This document shows positions 1-12,565 of a DNA stretch of 64,000 bases, one piece after another (position 1 is the stretch's first letter; each line of letters starts with the position of its first letter). This DNA is from Gnetum montanum (taxonomy: Eukaryota; Streptophyta; Gnetopsida; Gnetales; Gnetaceae). The DNA is taken from positions 810,072 to 874,071 of the forward strand of contig MNCI01008279.1 of NCBI GenBank assembly GCA_015680685.1, in the 5' to 3' direction. Under the pieces are notes generated by a model. The model saw nothing but the letters and a program-made list of their open reading frames with translations, did not search any database and was not told where the DNA came from. A program made the translations under genes and the position numbers.

Positions 1-639
1 CTCAAACTTCCAAAACAAGGAAAACTATAGAGTTTGTGGATGGATGGATGATGCGAACTCACTACCTATTCTATGAAAAATAAACCATGTCATAGTTATT
101 AGACATATGAATTCAAAAATAGAGACCAAATAGTGACAATCACAACATTAAGCACAAACCATAATTAGTAAATAGCAACATTGGCACTGTGTCCTGTAGT
201 AATAGAGCACTTTTATTAGCAAAAATAATGAAAAGTCACACACAAAAAATATAATAAAATGAAATATAAAATATATAAAAAATTATAAAATATTCAAGAA
301 AGATAAAACATGCTAAAAATGTTACAAAATAAAAAATTGAGAAAATTAATAGAATGAAAAACCAAAGAAAAAGGTAAAAATCAATAAAGTGTAAAATAAA
401 AATTCCCTAAAATAAAAAGTGAAAAAATGAGGAGCCATGTGTGTGGTTAGAATGGGTGGCCATCTCCTCCATGATTGAGTTGAAAAGAGGAGATGTAAAA
501 TATAGAGTGTGATTGTCCATCCGATGAGGTAGTAGTTGCATTGGCTTGTCTTAGATCTAGGAAAGGTTTCACTTGTTGGATGTTGATCAACTACTTTCTA
601 TGTGGGCTCTCAGTTTGTAGATTAACATGGACCTAGAGG

Positions 640-1760
640 AAAAAGTTTGATTAATTGTATAAGGTCACTCCCATGACATTTGAAACTTTTTTTCTAGGAT
701 ACATGTATGGGATTCCAATAAAGAACCTTATCTCCCAATTGAGGTATTATTTTCCATATTCTAAGGTCATGGCATTGCTTATTGAATGCCTTGTGCACTT
801 CATTCAAAGATAGGACCACTAATCATTTTTTGTCTAGCACGTTGAGGTTAATTAGTCTTTCTTTTTGTGCTAGACTTAGGTCATGGTCCAGATCACAAGC
901 TGTTGAGAGTGCATGAAGCTTGGATTGAATCGAGAGTGTTGGAAGTTTTCTGTAGACTAACTCATAGGGAGAGTAGCCAACAGAGAGTTTCCATATTGAG
1001 AGGTAGGCCTAAAGGACATTGTTAAGTTTTGTGCTCCAATCTCTCCTATATTTTTTTTGATGGTTCTTATTAGAATCTTTGTAATCTCCCTATTAGTTAC
1101 CTCTGCTTGACCATTATCTTGGGGGTGATAGGGTGTTGTTAATTTATGTTTGACCCCCAACAATTGCATGAGTTTTTGAAAAGTGGCACCTATAAAATGA
1201 GTTCCATTATTAGAAATTAGTGCATGTGGCACCCCAAAACTATTGACAACATTTTCTTGTACAAATCTAGTAGCATTAGATGATGTACAGTCGATGATGG
1301 CTACTACTTCTACCCATTTAGTGTAGTAGTTGACAGCTACGATGATATACGCCTTCCCATTGGACATGGGTGTGATGGGACCCATGAAGTCGATGCCCCA
1401 TATGTAAAAGGGCTCTAGTGGTTGAATCCATTGTTGAGGACCCTCCATTCATGTGGTCATCCCACCATCTCATTGATAGCATTCACAAGATGAGACAAAA
1501 TGGTGAGCATCCTTGAAGATTGTAGGCCAATAGTATCTTTCCATCAGGAATTTTATGGCCATGTGCCTTCCTACATAGTGGCTTCCACAAGGGCCTTCAT
1601 GAGCATCCTAGAGAATGCACAATTAATCCAAATCATGGATACACCAACAAACTAGGCCATCAGTGCACACCTTGTAAAGGTGTCCATTGATTTCCAAGAA
1701 GTATCTTGCCTAAAAAAGAAACTATTGTTTCTTCCTAAAGTCTAGATTTTATGACATCTC
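640..1760 (-). pseudogene. Integrase region of element 1
   Basis: The clearest stretch is 957-1448, which reads as an integrase catalytic core: 'WGIDFMGPI' holds the first Asp, 'LISNNGTHF' sits where the second Asp is expected (normally SDxGxHF), and 'PYHPQDNGQAEVTNREI' carries the Glu. The second catalytic Asp appears to be Asn. Continuation on both sides is frameshifted: a degraded N-terminal part lies toward 1760, and a C-terminal 'WAYRT...'-like segment toward 640. In Ty3 elements this enzyme inserts the cDNA into chromosomes; this copy cannot be active. Confidence 0.85.
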
Positions 1761-1779
1761 CTAAGTAAGAAGGTAAGTG

Positions 1780-3170
1780 AGGATGCCATCGTACCATTTT
1801 GTTTTTGTAGGCATTTTTTCATTTATTACTCCTATAAAAAGAAGTTCATCTAGAAATTGATTAGAAAGGGGCCTCTCCTCTTTGTTATCCCATCTTAATT
1901 GAGATAGATGGTGATGACAACAGTCTTAGTCCCTTTACTATCTACCATTGTAAGATCGAATTCTTGCAAGATCACCAACCATCATATGATACAAGGGCTT
2001 ACCATTGGCTTGTTCATTAGGAAGAGGATGGCACTGTGATCTATGTGCACAAACACCTTATAGCCAAGCACATAGTGCATTAATGTTTCAAGAGCATACA
2101 CCACCACCATTAGTTTCTTTTTAGTTGTGGTGTAATTAAATTGTGGACCCATAATTCTTTGACTTGCTTAGTGATTGTAATATGGATGTTTCTTATCATC
2201 CAATTGCATAAGCATGGCTTCCAAGGCATAATTAGATGTAGCCATCATTATATGAAATGGTCTAGACTAGTCTAGTGCCCATAAAATTGGAGTTTCTATG
2301 AGTTTTTCCTTTAACAATTGGAATGCATGTTTAAATTCCTTGGTCTAGATGAATGGAGCATCTTTCTTTGTAAGCTTGACCAATGGCTTTGCGATCTTAG
2401 AGAAATTCTCTATGAATTGCCAGTAGTAGCCAATGTGTCCAAGGAATGATCAGACATCTTTGACTATCTATGGTTGGCATGTGATTTCTTGGATGACCCT
2501 TATGTTTTTTAGATCTACCTCAATCCCTTCTTATGAAATTTGATACTCCAGTACTATGCCTTCTTGGACCATTAAATGGATTCTCTACCAATTGAGCCTA
2601 ATGTTTGTTTCAACACATCTTTTTAGTACCTACTCAAGGTAATCCTGGGCTTGCTCAAATGTAGCCCCATAGGTAGAGAAGTCATTCATAAAGAATTCTA
2701 CCCCACTACTAATCTACTATTGAAAAATACTAAGGACTAGGTGTTGGAATGTTGCAAGGACATTGCATGGAACAAATGGCATCTTATAGTATGCAAAAGT
2801 CCCCCAAGGACTTGTGAATGTTTTCTTGGCCTAATCTTTGGGTGCAATCTAGATTTGGTTATAGCTGCTATAACCATCCAAGAAGCTATAATAGCAATGT
2901 CCAGAAATGGTGCCCAACACTTGATCCACAAATAACAATGAAAAATGATCTTTACATGTTGCCATATTTAATAGCCTAAAGTCTATGTAGACCCGCCACT
3001 TACCACCTTTATTTGACACAATTACAAGTGGGCTCACCCACTTACTATCCACAATAGGATAGATGAACCCTACCTTGAGGATTTGTTCTATTTTCTCCTT
3101 GATGATCTATTTCAATTTGGGATTCAACTTCCTCTATGGCTGCCTTCTTGGTTTCATGGCCAGGTCAGTG
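1780..3170 (-). pseudogene. Reverse transcriptase and RNase H region of element 1
   Basis: The best block is 2849-3052, which contains 'WVSPLVIVSNKGGKWRVYID', then 'KDHF' and 'YSFLDGYSSYNQI'. These are RT domains 1-2 of Ty3/gypsy polymerases. A frame change follows into a segment at 2737-2848 that reads as a garbled version of the next RT motif (normally 'FGTxAYRRMPFGL'). RNase H-like sequence continues down to about 1800. Several frameshifts and stops make it non-functional. It lies between the protease and integrase blocks, as expected for gypsy order. Confidence 0.8.
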
Positions 3171-3879
3171 TAAATACAATGTTAGCATATCCATCAATCA
3201 ATTCTAGTTAGCTTGAGATATGACCAAGAAAAGGTTGTTGGTCATTTGCTGATCATGTTGAACAATTTATCTTTCTATTTAGGAGCAATATTTGCATTGA
3301 TGATTACTAGCTTTCCATTATCTAAAGATGCATATTCCATGTTAGCTGGTAGAGTTTTTAACTCTAGTGGCTCTTACTTAAAACTATCAGGGATTTTCAA
3401 CTCTCCCCAATAGGTATAATCATATTCATCATCAGAGAGTTGGTGATGAATTTTCTCAAGTTCATCCATGCCTTCAACATAAGCACATGTTAGGTTCTTA
3501 GTTGGTTCCATACATAATGTGCTACTATTAGAGTTAGTTGTTAGTCACTGAGTACCCTTCTATTTTTTGGTTGCTACGTATACAAACCTTTGGATATTTG
3601 TTTCTTGTGCACACTGATTACATGCCTTGATGAATGTACTATTAATAGATCAAATTTTCTGTATGCAATTGCACTTGTTATTACTATATGCAATGCATGG
3701 AACATGCTTCTTGTCTAGTTGCTCAAATTCATTTTCCTTGGAGATTTTCAAGGAGAGGTCCCTTATACCCATTCATGAATTGACCATGCTTAACCAATCC
3801 CTTTCCATTATGATGGGAAAATCACCTTTGCAATTCTTGACATTGATCACCAAAAAATTAGCTAGATAGGACCACCCAC

Positions 3880-4070
3880 AAACTATGGTTACAATGTCCT
3901 CCACTAGTCCCAAAGGGATAGTGATTGACTGGTTGGCCAATTTCAAATGGATGTTGCTCTTCTTAAGAGATGCTAGGTTCTAGGCTTTGTAGATATCATG
4001 GGAGATAAGGTTGACACTAGAATCAGAATTAAGAAGAGCCTTGCATGGCTCATGTTTAGTGATCTACAAG
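3880..4070 (-). pseudogene. Retropepsin remnant of element 1
   Basis: On the minus strand near 4010-4040 the translation reads 'LLNSDSSVNLI', clearly related to the retropepsin active site 'LLDSGSSVNLI'. The catalytic Asp is Asn and the following Gly is Asp, so proteolytic activity is not expected. The segment sits between gag and RT, the correct place for a gypsy protease. Confidence 0.65.
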
Positions 4071-4339
4071 TAAATAAGAGGACTTCCTGGGTTAGATTAT
4101 TTTATGGAAAGGTTGCTAGCCTTGATCTAATCAAGAAAAGCATGGGTTATTGTTACTATGCAAATCTAAGGTAGCATTTGGTTTGAAGGGCACTCAAATG
4201 TATTTGATGTAGAGGATGAGGGTGTTGGAGATAGAGGGTGACTAGTCGCATTAGGTTGTGAGGGTTTGAGAGAACTATTGGGTTAGAAAAATGGTCATTT
4301 CCTAAATTGATTCTCCAAACCACTTGGCTGGAAGGAAAA

Positions 4340-5460
4340 TGGTAAATTTATAGCCCTCATAGCATTTTTTTGATATGGCTATGGGAAAATTTCACCTTGC
4401 ATGGATGGAGCAGGAGGTAATGGGGTAAAGGATGGAGGGACATGTGTAGATGGATGTAGAGGATGATATGGATATGGGTGTTCCCCTTGAGCAGATGGTG
4501 AATGAGTTTGATGGTACTCTGGAGGGTAATAGTGATTATGAAATGAGGTGTGGCTTGTAGAGCTTCATGGAGAAACTGGTTACTAAATATAGTACCCATA
4601 TGGATCTAGTTACCTATAAGGATATTGTTGTCTTGGTGGTGGCATTCCCCATGACTATGGTTGCTGCCATTGTTGATATTATTCATATGGTTGTGGCCGA
4701 GCTTCGCCTAGATAGTAAGCTTGTTGTTGCTGGTGGAACTACCTTAGATTGCCTTGAGGATAAGGCAATTGTCTACATGCTTTCCTTAGTGCTAGTTGAG
4801 GATTCAACATGTACACCCGAAACTCTTGTAAGTGTGTCACCATAGGGCAACATCCCTTCAAATGTTCATATTAACAAATTTCACAACAAGCATCATTATC
4901 AGAGTCTATCTTCACAACTTCTACTACAATAGCTTTGCCCTTACCTTTTTGGTAGGCATGTTTAGCTTCTTTCTACATTTTGCAATCAGGATCATTACTC
5001 TACTCTTTAGATTCTTCAGTAATCTTCATAGTAGTTTGAAATTTTACATCCAAAGAATCCCATAATTTATCAACCTTAGCTAAAATATCAAAAATAGATT
5101 TTTGGATGGGCAAGGTTTTTTTGTTCACAACCTCATCAAGTGGTGCATCCTCCTCATCACAAAATTGGACCTCCCTTTTTATGATGGAAGGGTTCCTATT
5201 ATACTATTTTACAATTTTCCTTTTTTGCAACTCACCTTATTCTTTTGCTACCTGCTCTATCAGCCTTTGTATCTAATGAGCTCTTACTTTGGATAGTCTT
5301 TCTTGGGCATAAACCCCAAGAGTTCTTCTAGGTTTTTCTCTAAGCCCATCGATGATGTGATAGAGTGGTTCCCTTTGAGAATAACCATGGCTAGGGCATC
5401 TAAGGGTTAACATGTCCAAACTCAATCTTTGAGCTATCTACCCCACATAACCACATTGCA
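4340..5460 (-). pseudogene. Gag remnant of element 1
   Basis: Between about 5340 and 5405 the minus strand reads 'CPSHGYSQREPLYHIIDGL', nearly the same as the 'CPSHGFFEERLMYHIIDGL' block of element B. A charged stretch follows, then a knuckle-like 'HLKGCCP' near 4850 and a Gln/Pro/Tyr-rich tail with 'SWGMPP' near 4640. The same order is seen in the gags of elements A and B. Ahead of the 'CPSHG' block a short piece seems deleted compared with element B. Stops and frame changes are frequent. Confidence 0.75.
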
Positions 5461-6455
5461 TAATCATATATACTAATGCAGCCCAAAAATATAAGGAAAA
5501 GGCAAAGATAATCCACCAATTAAAGTTGTTGGGTAGAAAGGTCGAAGCAAGGAAAAAACCTTCAAAAATCTACCAGGACTCCATTTTGTTTCCAAAAAGT
5601 TTTGCACCTATGTAGATATGGCTACAATAGTTCCAAATCTAGGTTTAGAACAAGCAAAAATCATGCACAATGCTAGAGTTCCAAGAAAAGAAAGGATGAA
5701 AATGGAAGAAAGAAGGAAAAGAAAACTAATGCCTTTAGCTTATATTTCTATTTTCACATAGAAAAGAAATAAAAAAGAACCAACTTTGTATTATACGTTG
5801 TAGTAGAGGTTGTGGATAAAAGGGAAACAACATAAACCACACTTTTTAATCACATGCTTTTGTTTAAACCAAGAGATACAAGTCACTTTCCTATTTCTTT
5901 TTTTCCCACGTGCTTGATGTCATGTGTCTAAGCACATTTTACTTTGTACTTTTCTATTTGTTTTTAACCTCAATTTCTTTTATAAGTTTAATTTTTTTCT
6001 TCCCCTGAACTACTACCCTACCTTTCCAATGTGCATAACAATCACACCAAAACTCCAAATCAAAATCTATTTGAACCTATGAAATCCTTATCAAATGCTC
6101 TACACCTTCATATGCCAAAATCACACCCAAGCATCACACAACATAACACTATAGTGCAAATGCATAAATATCAAAATCACATGTAAAACATAAAGACATA
6201 CCAAATAGGTGCTCTTGTACCCCAATCCAACACCTTTGCCAACAACATCACCTATCTAGCTCATCACATAGGGCTAGTGTACATAATCACATTAGTTAAG
6301 CATGTAAAGACATCATAATCATAACATAAATATGAAGCCTCATAACATATAAAATACATTTATACCAAATTCCCTCATCCCAGCAACCCACTGGGACTCC
6401 ACATGTAATGTATAAATTGTAAGCGTATGACCATACCTACTGTCTCTAGATGGGA
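5461..6455. other. AT-rich stretch between elements, no gene seen
   Basis: No convincing coding sequence. This interval should contain the gag N-terminus, PBS and 5' LTR of element 1, but I could not find an LTR partner or PBS. The sequence is AT-rich with C/A-rich runs around 6050-6400. It ends at the candidate start of the copia LTR. Confidence 0.4.
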
Positions 6456-7526
6456 TGTAACAGTCCCCATCCTTGATTTTTCAAGCTTAGCATTTATCTC
6501 ACAATTCATATCACTAATAAATGAAAAATAATTATCTGATAAAAAAAATAATTAGAATAGTAGTAGAAGCAGAAAGAGAATAAGATATCTTTGGATTTTT
6601 AAATTGAAAATAGAAGTTGTAGGCCTTTTCTTTTTATGTTACATCGAGTGAAATTCATCTACATTAGTATTGTCATTGCTAGTTCTTGTTGAAAATTTCT
6701 TTTCTTCTAAAGTGGAATTCTCTTCAAATATTAAGAGTTTACTACACCTTTAGAATTAAAAGGATTAGTAGAAATTAAGAACTTATTGAAGAATATTTTA
6801 TTTTTGCCAACTCAAAATTACCATTATTTGCCTTTTCTAAAAATTGTTATTTTTTTCTTACAACCCACTTTTTTAAAGAATAGTACAGATTCCAATATTG
6901 TGGTCTTCATGATAACAATTGTTACAATATCCTAGCAAATTATAATATGTAAATTTTTGGAAAAAATATTGATTACGAAGCTTGAGTTTTAATTCTACCT
7001 TTTTCTGTCATAAATCTATAACAATGTGATAGATTTGGACAGCAACATGATAGTTTTCGTTGCTATCCATTAACAGCTTACGTTGCTATCCTTGGCAAGC
7101 AACGTGTGGAAATGATTGTCATCGATTGCAACATATGGTGACAACTTGTTGCAATCCATCCGTTGAAATCTATTCATTGTTATCTTGTAATGGTCTCATA
7201 TTTTTCTAATAAATGGTAACTGATTCCGAGGCCTTTTGGGTTCTTGATGGGAGAACAAGGCACGGGGAATCAATTGCAGTGTAGCAGTTCAGGTCCCTTT
7301 CATAGTCGCTTACAGTCTGCATACACCATCACCGCAGAGCGCCCATGTGAAAAAAGATCCGGAACATTCAGGCATCAATGACATCAATGGCTGGAGGTCA
7401 GTTCCATCTATTTTTCAAAATTGATTTGTGCATTTTTGTTTCATGCACATTTGTAGATTAAGAGATCTGTTTTTACATGCTTCTGCTTATGCAATCCGAT
7501 TTTTGATGCACGTAAGATTTATTACA
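6456..7526 (+). repeat. Copia 5' LTR
   Basis: The right end is firm: it finishes '...TTATTACA' just before the PBS and matches the right end of the 3' LTR. The left end is proposed at TGTAACAG, which pairs with the terminal TTATTACA as an imperfect inverted repeat. The LTR contains an inverted repeat (GATTGCAACA ... TGTTGCAATC, 7135-7168) and two copies of CGTTGCTATCC near 7060-7095. AATAAA lies near 7209. Confidence 0.7.
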
Positions 7527-7528
7527 TT

Positions 7529-7540
7529 TGGTATCGGAGC
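7529..7540 (+). other. Copia primer binding site (tRNA-Met type)
   Basis: TGGTATCGGAGC begins two bases after the LTR end. It differs by one base from TGGTATCAGAGC, the usual plant copia PBS that pairs with the 3' end of initiator tRNA-Met. Confidence 0.85.
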
Positions 7541-9050
7541 AAGGTTGGATCTCTGCCTTGATGCTTAGTTTTGGTTTTCTGGGTTTTGCTGCATTGTTTC
7601 TGTCTGCAAATTTTTGTGATTTTTGTCTATGCATTTCGGGGTTTCTACAATTTTTGTCTGCATATTTTTATGATGTTAGTAGATCAAGTGAGATCTGGAA
7701 CCTCGATTTATGGTGCCCCCTTTAGCCCAATTAGAATGAGTGCTTTAGCATTTAGATCCTTGATTTTTCATGCTGGCCTTATGTTTTCTTCTGGCCATGG
7801 ATCTGCTACCCTGAGAGAATGGTGCTATCTCGGGTAGTCTATCCGATTGAGGCAATGGGTGCTGTAGGAAGAGTAAAGGATTGAATATTGCTATTGCTAT
7901 TTCTGTAAGCGACTGTCAAAATTTAACAGAACCTTTGTATTTCTGCTACGATTTTGCTTGCCATAATTTTGAACATACCGATAAGTGATGCCTTAGTATT
8001 TTGAAATATCCTTTGACATGAAAAAGGAATTTTACTGCAATTTTGGACATTTGAATTTAAACTGATGGCCTTTGAAATATTTAATTTGCTCACATGGGTG
8101 AGTAATTTTGGCATTTGGAATGGCAGTTTTTAATACTACCATTTTTCGAAATAAGGATGCATTGATTTAAATGATTCATGTGGAAGAAAATATATATATA
8201 GATATATATTCCATTGTTGTTTTGAAAAATGGCAATTATGGACTCATGTTTTGGTGTTTTTCAAGCAAGAAATGATTGTAGGTTTTTTCATGCTTGCTTA
8301 GAATTTAATTGCATTTTGTCAATATTGATTTTGATGCATAATGTAATCGTATGTATAACAAGAAAGAAAATTTTTGCATCATTTACTAGTGATCCTTATA
8401 ATTTGTATAGTCATAGAGTGGCCACAGCATCTTTGATTATACAAAATTATAAATTAAGAGTTTTGGATCACATAAGTAATTGTGATTAATCACATGTAAT
8501 ATAATAGACTTTATCCCACAGGAATTTCTATTATATTTAATGTGGTCAATCAGGATGAAATGTTGAATTATTTTTCTTAATTTGCCCACAGGGATTAAGA
8601 AAAGGCATATAATTCAATAGTTTCCTCATAAGGATATATGGATCTATTTGAATTAAAATTTAGCCCACAGGCAATTTTATGTCATTTGATTCATATCTTG
8701 CATGTTTTACATTGGTAAATGTGCCCTAAGGTATTTCATCACATATATAGTATTGTGATTAATCATCTGTCATATGATAGATTTTGTCCCACATGAATTT
8801 CCATTATATTTACAGTGATTAATCAGGGTGAAGTATTGAATTATTTTTCTTAATTTGCCCACAGGGATTAAGAAAAGGAATATAGTTTAATAGCTTCATC
8901 ATAAGGATATATGAGTCTGTTTGAATTAAAATTTAGCCCACAGGCAATTTTATGTCATGTGATTCATATTTTTGCATGTTTACATTGGTACACATGTCCT
9001 ACAGTTTATAGCCTAAAATTTAGTGACATAAGCATGTTTATTTTGCAGCT
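7541..9050 (+). other. Copia 5' leader with tandem duplication
   Basis: A long non-coding leader of about 1.5 kb. It contains a two-copy tandem repeat, about 8480-8733 and 8753-9001, each with three CCCACAGG-type motifs (the first is changed to CCCACATG in the second copy). Small ORFs here (for example 7528-7725 and 8229-8489) show no protein features. Confidence 0.7.
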
Positions 9051-12000
9051 ATGCAACCTGTAAATTACTCTGACTTTAAATGTGACATGCCTGAATTGAT
9101 GGGTGATAATTACAAGGTGTGGAAGGAGAGAATTCTCCTTCATTTAGGATGGATGGACATTGATTATGCTATCCGTAAGGATGAACCACCTGCGGTTAAT
9201 GCAACCAGCCATCTAGATGATATTGGTCTTTATGATAAATGGGAGTGATCTAATCGTCTCTACGTAATGTTCATAAAAACCAAGATCTCGGCTAGTATAC
9301 GTGGATTATTGGAACAGTATAACAATGTGCGCGCTTTGTTAAAAGCTATTGATGAACAATTTGAAACATCAGACAAAGCATTGGCCAGCACCTTGATAAT
9401 GAAGTTTTCATCCATGAAGCTCACTAGAATTGGTGGTGTGCGTGAGCACATCATGCACATGAGGGACATAGCGGCTCAACTAAAAACACTTGAGGTTGAG
9501 ATGTTTGAATCTTTCCTTGTGCACTACATCCTAAGCACGCTCCCACCACAGTATGGACCCTTTAAGATTTCTTACAACACACATAAGGACAAATGGTCAA
9601 TTAATGAATTGATGACCATGTGTGTACAAGAAGAGGGTAGACTTACCATGGAAGCGAAGGATAGTGTGCATCTGGCCATGCAAGGAAAGAATATAAAACA
9701 AGTCAACACTAAAGGGAAGGGAAAAATCCCTCCACAAGCTGATATCAAGAAGGAATCTAGATGCTTTTTCTGTAATAAGAAAGGGCACATAAAGAAAGAT
9801 TACCTTAAACATCAGAGATGGCTTGAAAAGAAAGGTACTCAATCCTCATTTGTTTGTTTTGAATCTAATATGATTGATGTTAGTCATAACACATGCTGGA
9901 TTGACTCCAGTTCTACAATCCATGTTACTAATTCCTTTCAGGGATTAGCAAACCTAAGGAAGCCAGTAGGAAGTGAGTCATGCATCTATTCGGGCAACAA
10001 GATGCACTCACATGTGAAAGCGATTGGCACATGCAAATTAGTTTTAAGTAGTGGTTTTGTTTTGGATTTGGAAAGGACATTTTACATTCCTTGTTTTTCA
10101 AGGAATTTAATTTCTGTATCAAGGCTTGTATCATTTGGATTTTCCTTTAACTTTTCAGATACTATGTTCAGTTTATCTTATAGATCTGAAATAGTTGGAA
10201 ATGGTACAGTAACAGATGGTCTTGTTCAACTTAATTTACAAAACGACACTTCTTACACTTCTATGCATGTTCATGCTGGCATTAAGCGATGTGTTATGAA
10301 TGAGGAATCCTCTATGTTATGGCATCGTAGATTAGGCCATATCTCCATTGAGAGAATCAAGCGCTTGGTAACTGATGGAGTACTTAGTACTCTTGATTTT
10401 ACTAACTTTGACACTTGTGTAAACTGCATAAAGGGAAAGCAGACCAATGTGTCAAAGAAAAGTGCCAAGAGGAGTTCTGCCATATTAGAAATCATACATA
10501 TGGATATTTTTAGTCTAGATATGGATGCATATGATCAATAGTATTTCATTACCTTTATTGATGACTACTCACGATACATGTATCTCTACTTGCTTCATCA
10601 CAAAAATGAAGCTTTAGATGCCTTTAAGGTATTTAAGGCTGAAGTAGAGAAACAATGCAGTAAGCAAGTAAAGATAGTGAGGTCTGATAGAGGTGGTGAA
10701 TACTATGGTAGATACACTAATGATGGACAAGCACCTGGTCCCTTTGCTAAGTTTCTTCAAGAGCATGGGATTGTTGCCCAATACACTATGCCTGGTTCTT
10801 CGAACCAATAGGGTGTGGCAGAAAGAAGAAATCAAACATTATTGGACATGGTGTGGAGTATGCTTAGTAGCTCCAAGCTTCCTAAGTCTTCGTGGAATGA
10901 AGCCCTTAAGACGGCAGTGTATATATTAAACCGAGTTCCACCCAAGGCTGTCTCTAAGACATCATTTGAATTGTGGAAAGGTTGGAAACCGAGTTTGTGA
11001 CATATACGCATTTGGGGATGCCTGTCTGAGGTAAGAGTCTATAATCCACAAGAGAAGAAGCTAGAACCTAGGACCATAAGTGGGTATTTCGTTGGATATG
11101 CCGAATGGTCTAAGGGATACAGATTTTATTGTCCATCACATACTACTAGGTTTGTGGAATCAAGGAATGCTAAATTTCTTGAGAATGACTTGATTAGTGG
11201 GAGTCATCATTCCTAGAATGAAATTCCAGCGACTGATCATGCAGATGCTCAACCCTCTACTTCAAGTACTCGATTGATTGTTGTACACAACACGCCTACA
11301 GTACAAATACATGATGTACATCCACCAGTCATTGAAGTTCCACAAACTGCTGGTCAAGACATAGTAGATCCAGCTAAACAAAAGATACCAGTTCTTGTTG
11401 AACAACCCATTGATCATCTTGCCCCTCAGGAGCCTGATGAACCAACATTAAGACGATCTACTAGAATAAAGCGATCAGCGATTCCTAGTGACTATATAAT
11501 GTATCTACAGGAATCTGACTACAACATAGGAGCCGAAAATGATTCTGACACATTTTCACAAGCCATGAGTTGTAAGGAATCCGACTTATTTTATGATGCC
11601 ATGAAAGATGAGATGAACTTTATGTCCACTAATGGAGTCTAGGATCTTGTCAAGTTGCCCAATGATGTTAAAGCCATAGGATCCAAATGGGTCTTCAAGA
11701 CTAAAAGAGACTCCTTGGGCAACATTGAAAGATATAAGGCTAGACTTGTTGCCAAAGGGTTCACTCAGTGGGAAGGAATAAATTACATGGAGACCTTTTC
11801 TCCTGTATCTAAGAAGGACTCCCTTCGTGTGATCATGGCTTTGGTAGCTCACTTTGATTTTGAACTACATCAAATGGATGTGAAAACAACATTCCTTAAT
11901 GGTGATCTAGAGGAAGAGGTTTATATGAAACAACCTAAAGGATTCTCCTCTAATGATGGTGAGCAATTGGTATGCAAGCTTAAGAAGTCTATATATGGCT

Positions 12001-12565
12001 TGAAACAGGCCTCCCATTAGTGGTATTTGAAATTCCATGATGTCATCACTTCATTTGGCTTTGAAGAAAACATAATGGATCAATGCATATACCAGAAGGT
12101 CAGTGGAAGTAAAATCTGTTTTCTTGTCCTCTATGTGGATGATATCCTTCTTGCAACCAATGATAATGGATTTTTATATGTGGTGAAACAATTTCTCTCT
12201 AAGAATTTTGACATGCAGGATATGGGTGAGGCATCGTATGTCCTTGGCATTAAGATCCATAGGGATAGATCTAGATATATTCTGGGTCTATCGCAGGAAA
12301 CCTATATTAATAAAGTTCTAGAGAGGTTTCAGATGAAAGATTGTTCACCAAGTATTGCACCCATTGTAAAGGGTGACAGGTTCAATTTGAACCAGTGCCC
12401 TATGAATGATTTAGAGAAAAGTCACATGAGCAACATTCCATATGCTTCAGCTGTTGGAAGCCTTATGTATGCTCAGGTCTGCACACGACCTGACATTGCA
12501 TTTGCTATGGGAATGTTGGACCGATATCAGAGTAATCTAGGTATCGACCACTGGAAGGCTGCAAA
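9051..12565 (+). pseudogene. Copia gag-pol polyprotein, one frame with seven stops
   Basis: From ATG 9051 to the N gap a single frame (1171 codons) encodes the copia polyprotein. In order: a gag domain; a CCHC knuckle at residues ~238-251 whose last Cys is Tyr; the protease site 'WIDSSST' at ~283-289, where the usual DSG is DSS; an integrase with HHCC ('HRRLGH', 'CVNCIKGK') and D,D,E motifs ('SDRGGEY', 'VAERRN'); a 'RRSTRIKRS' hinge; and RT with 'KWVFKTKRD', 'FLNGDLEEEVYM' and 'YVDD' at ~1028-1031. RNase H is cut by the gap. In-frame stops lie at 9246, 10539, 10809, 10998, 11214, 11640 and 12018. No frameshift is seen. The element cannot make an intact polyprotein. Confidence 0.95.

Larger units (their letters stand above)
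1..5460 (-). mobile_element. Decayed Ty3/gypsy retrotransposon (element 1), gag to integrase
   Basis: Read on the minus strand, the order is gag, protease, reverse transcriptase, RNase H, integrase, as in Ty3/gypsy elements. The RT and integrase blocks resemble the Tat/Athila side of the superfamily. Its Pro/Gln-rich gag tail and the 'HIIDGL' block are shared with the gag of elements A, B and C further right, so this is an autonomous-type relative of those gag-only elements. Every domain has stops or frameshifts. No LTR pair is visible: the 3' end runs off the left edge of the window and the 5' end is lost in 5461-6455. Confidence 0.85.
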
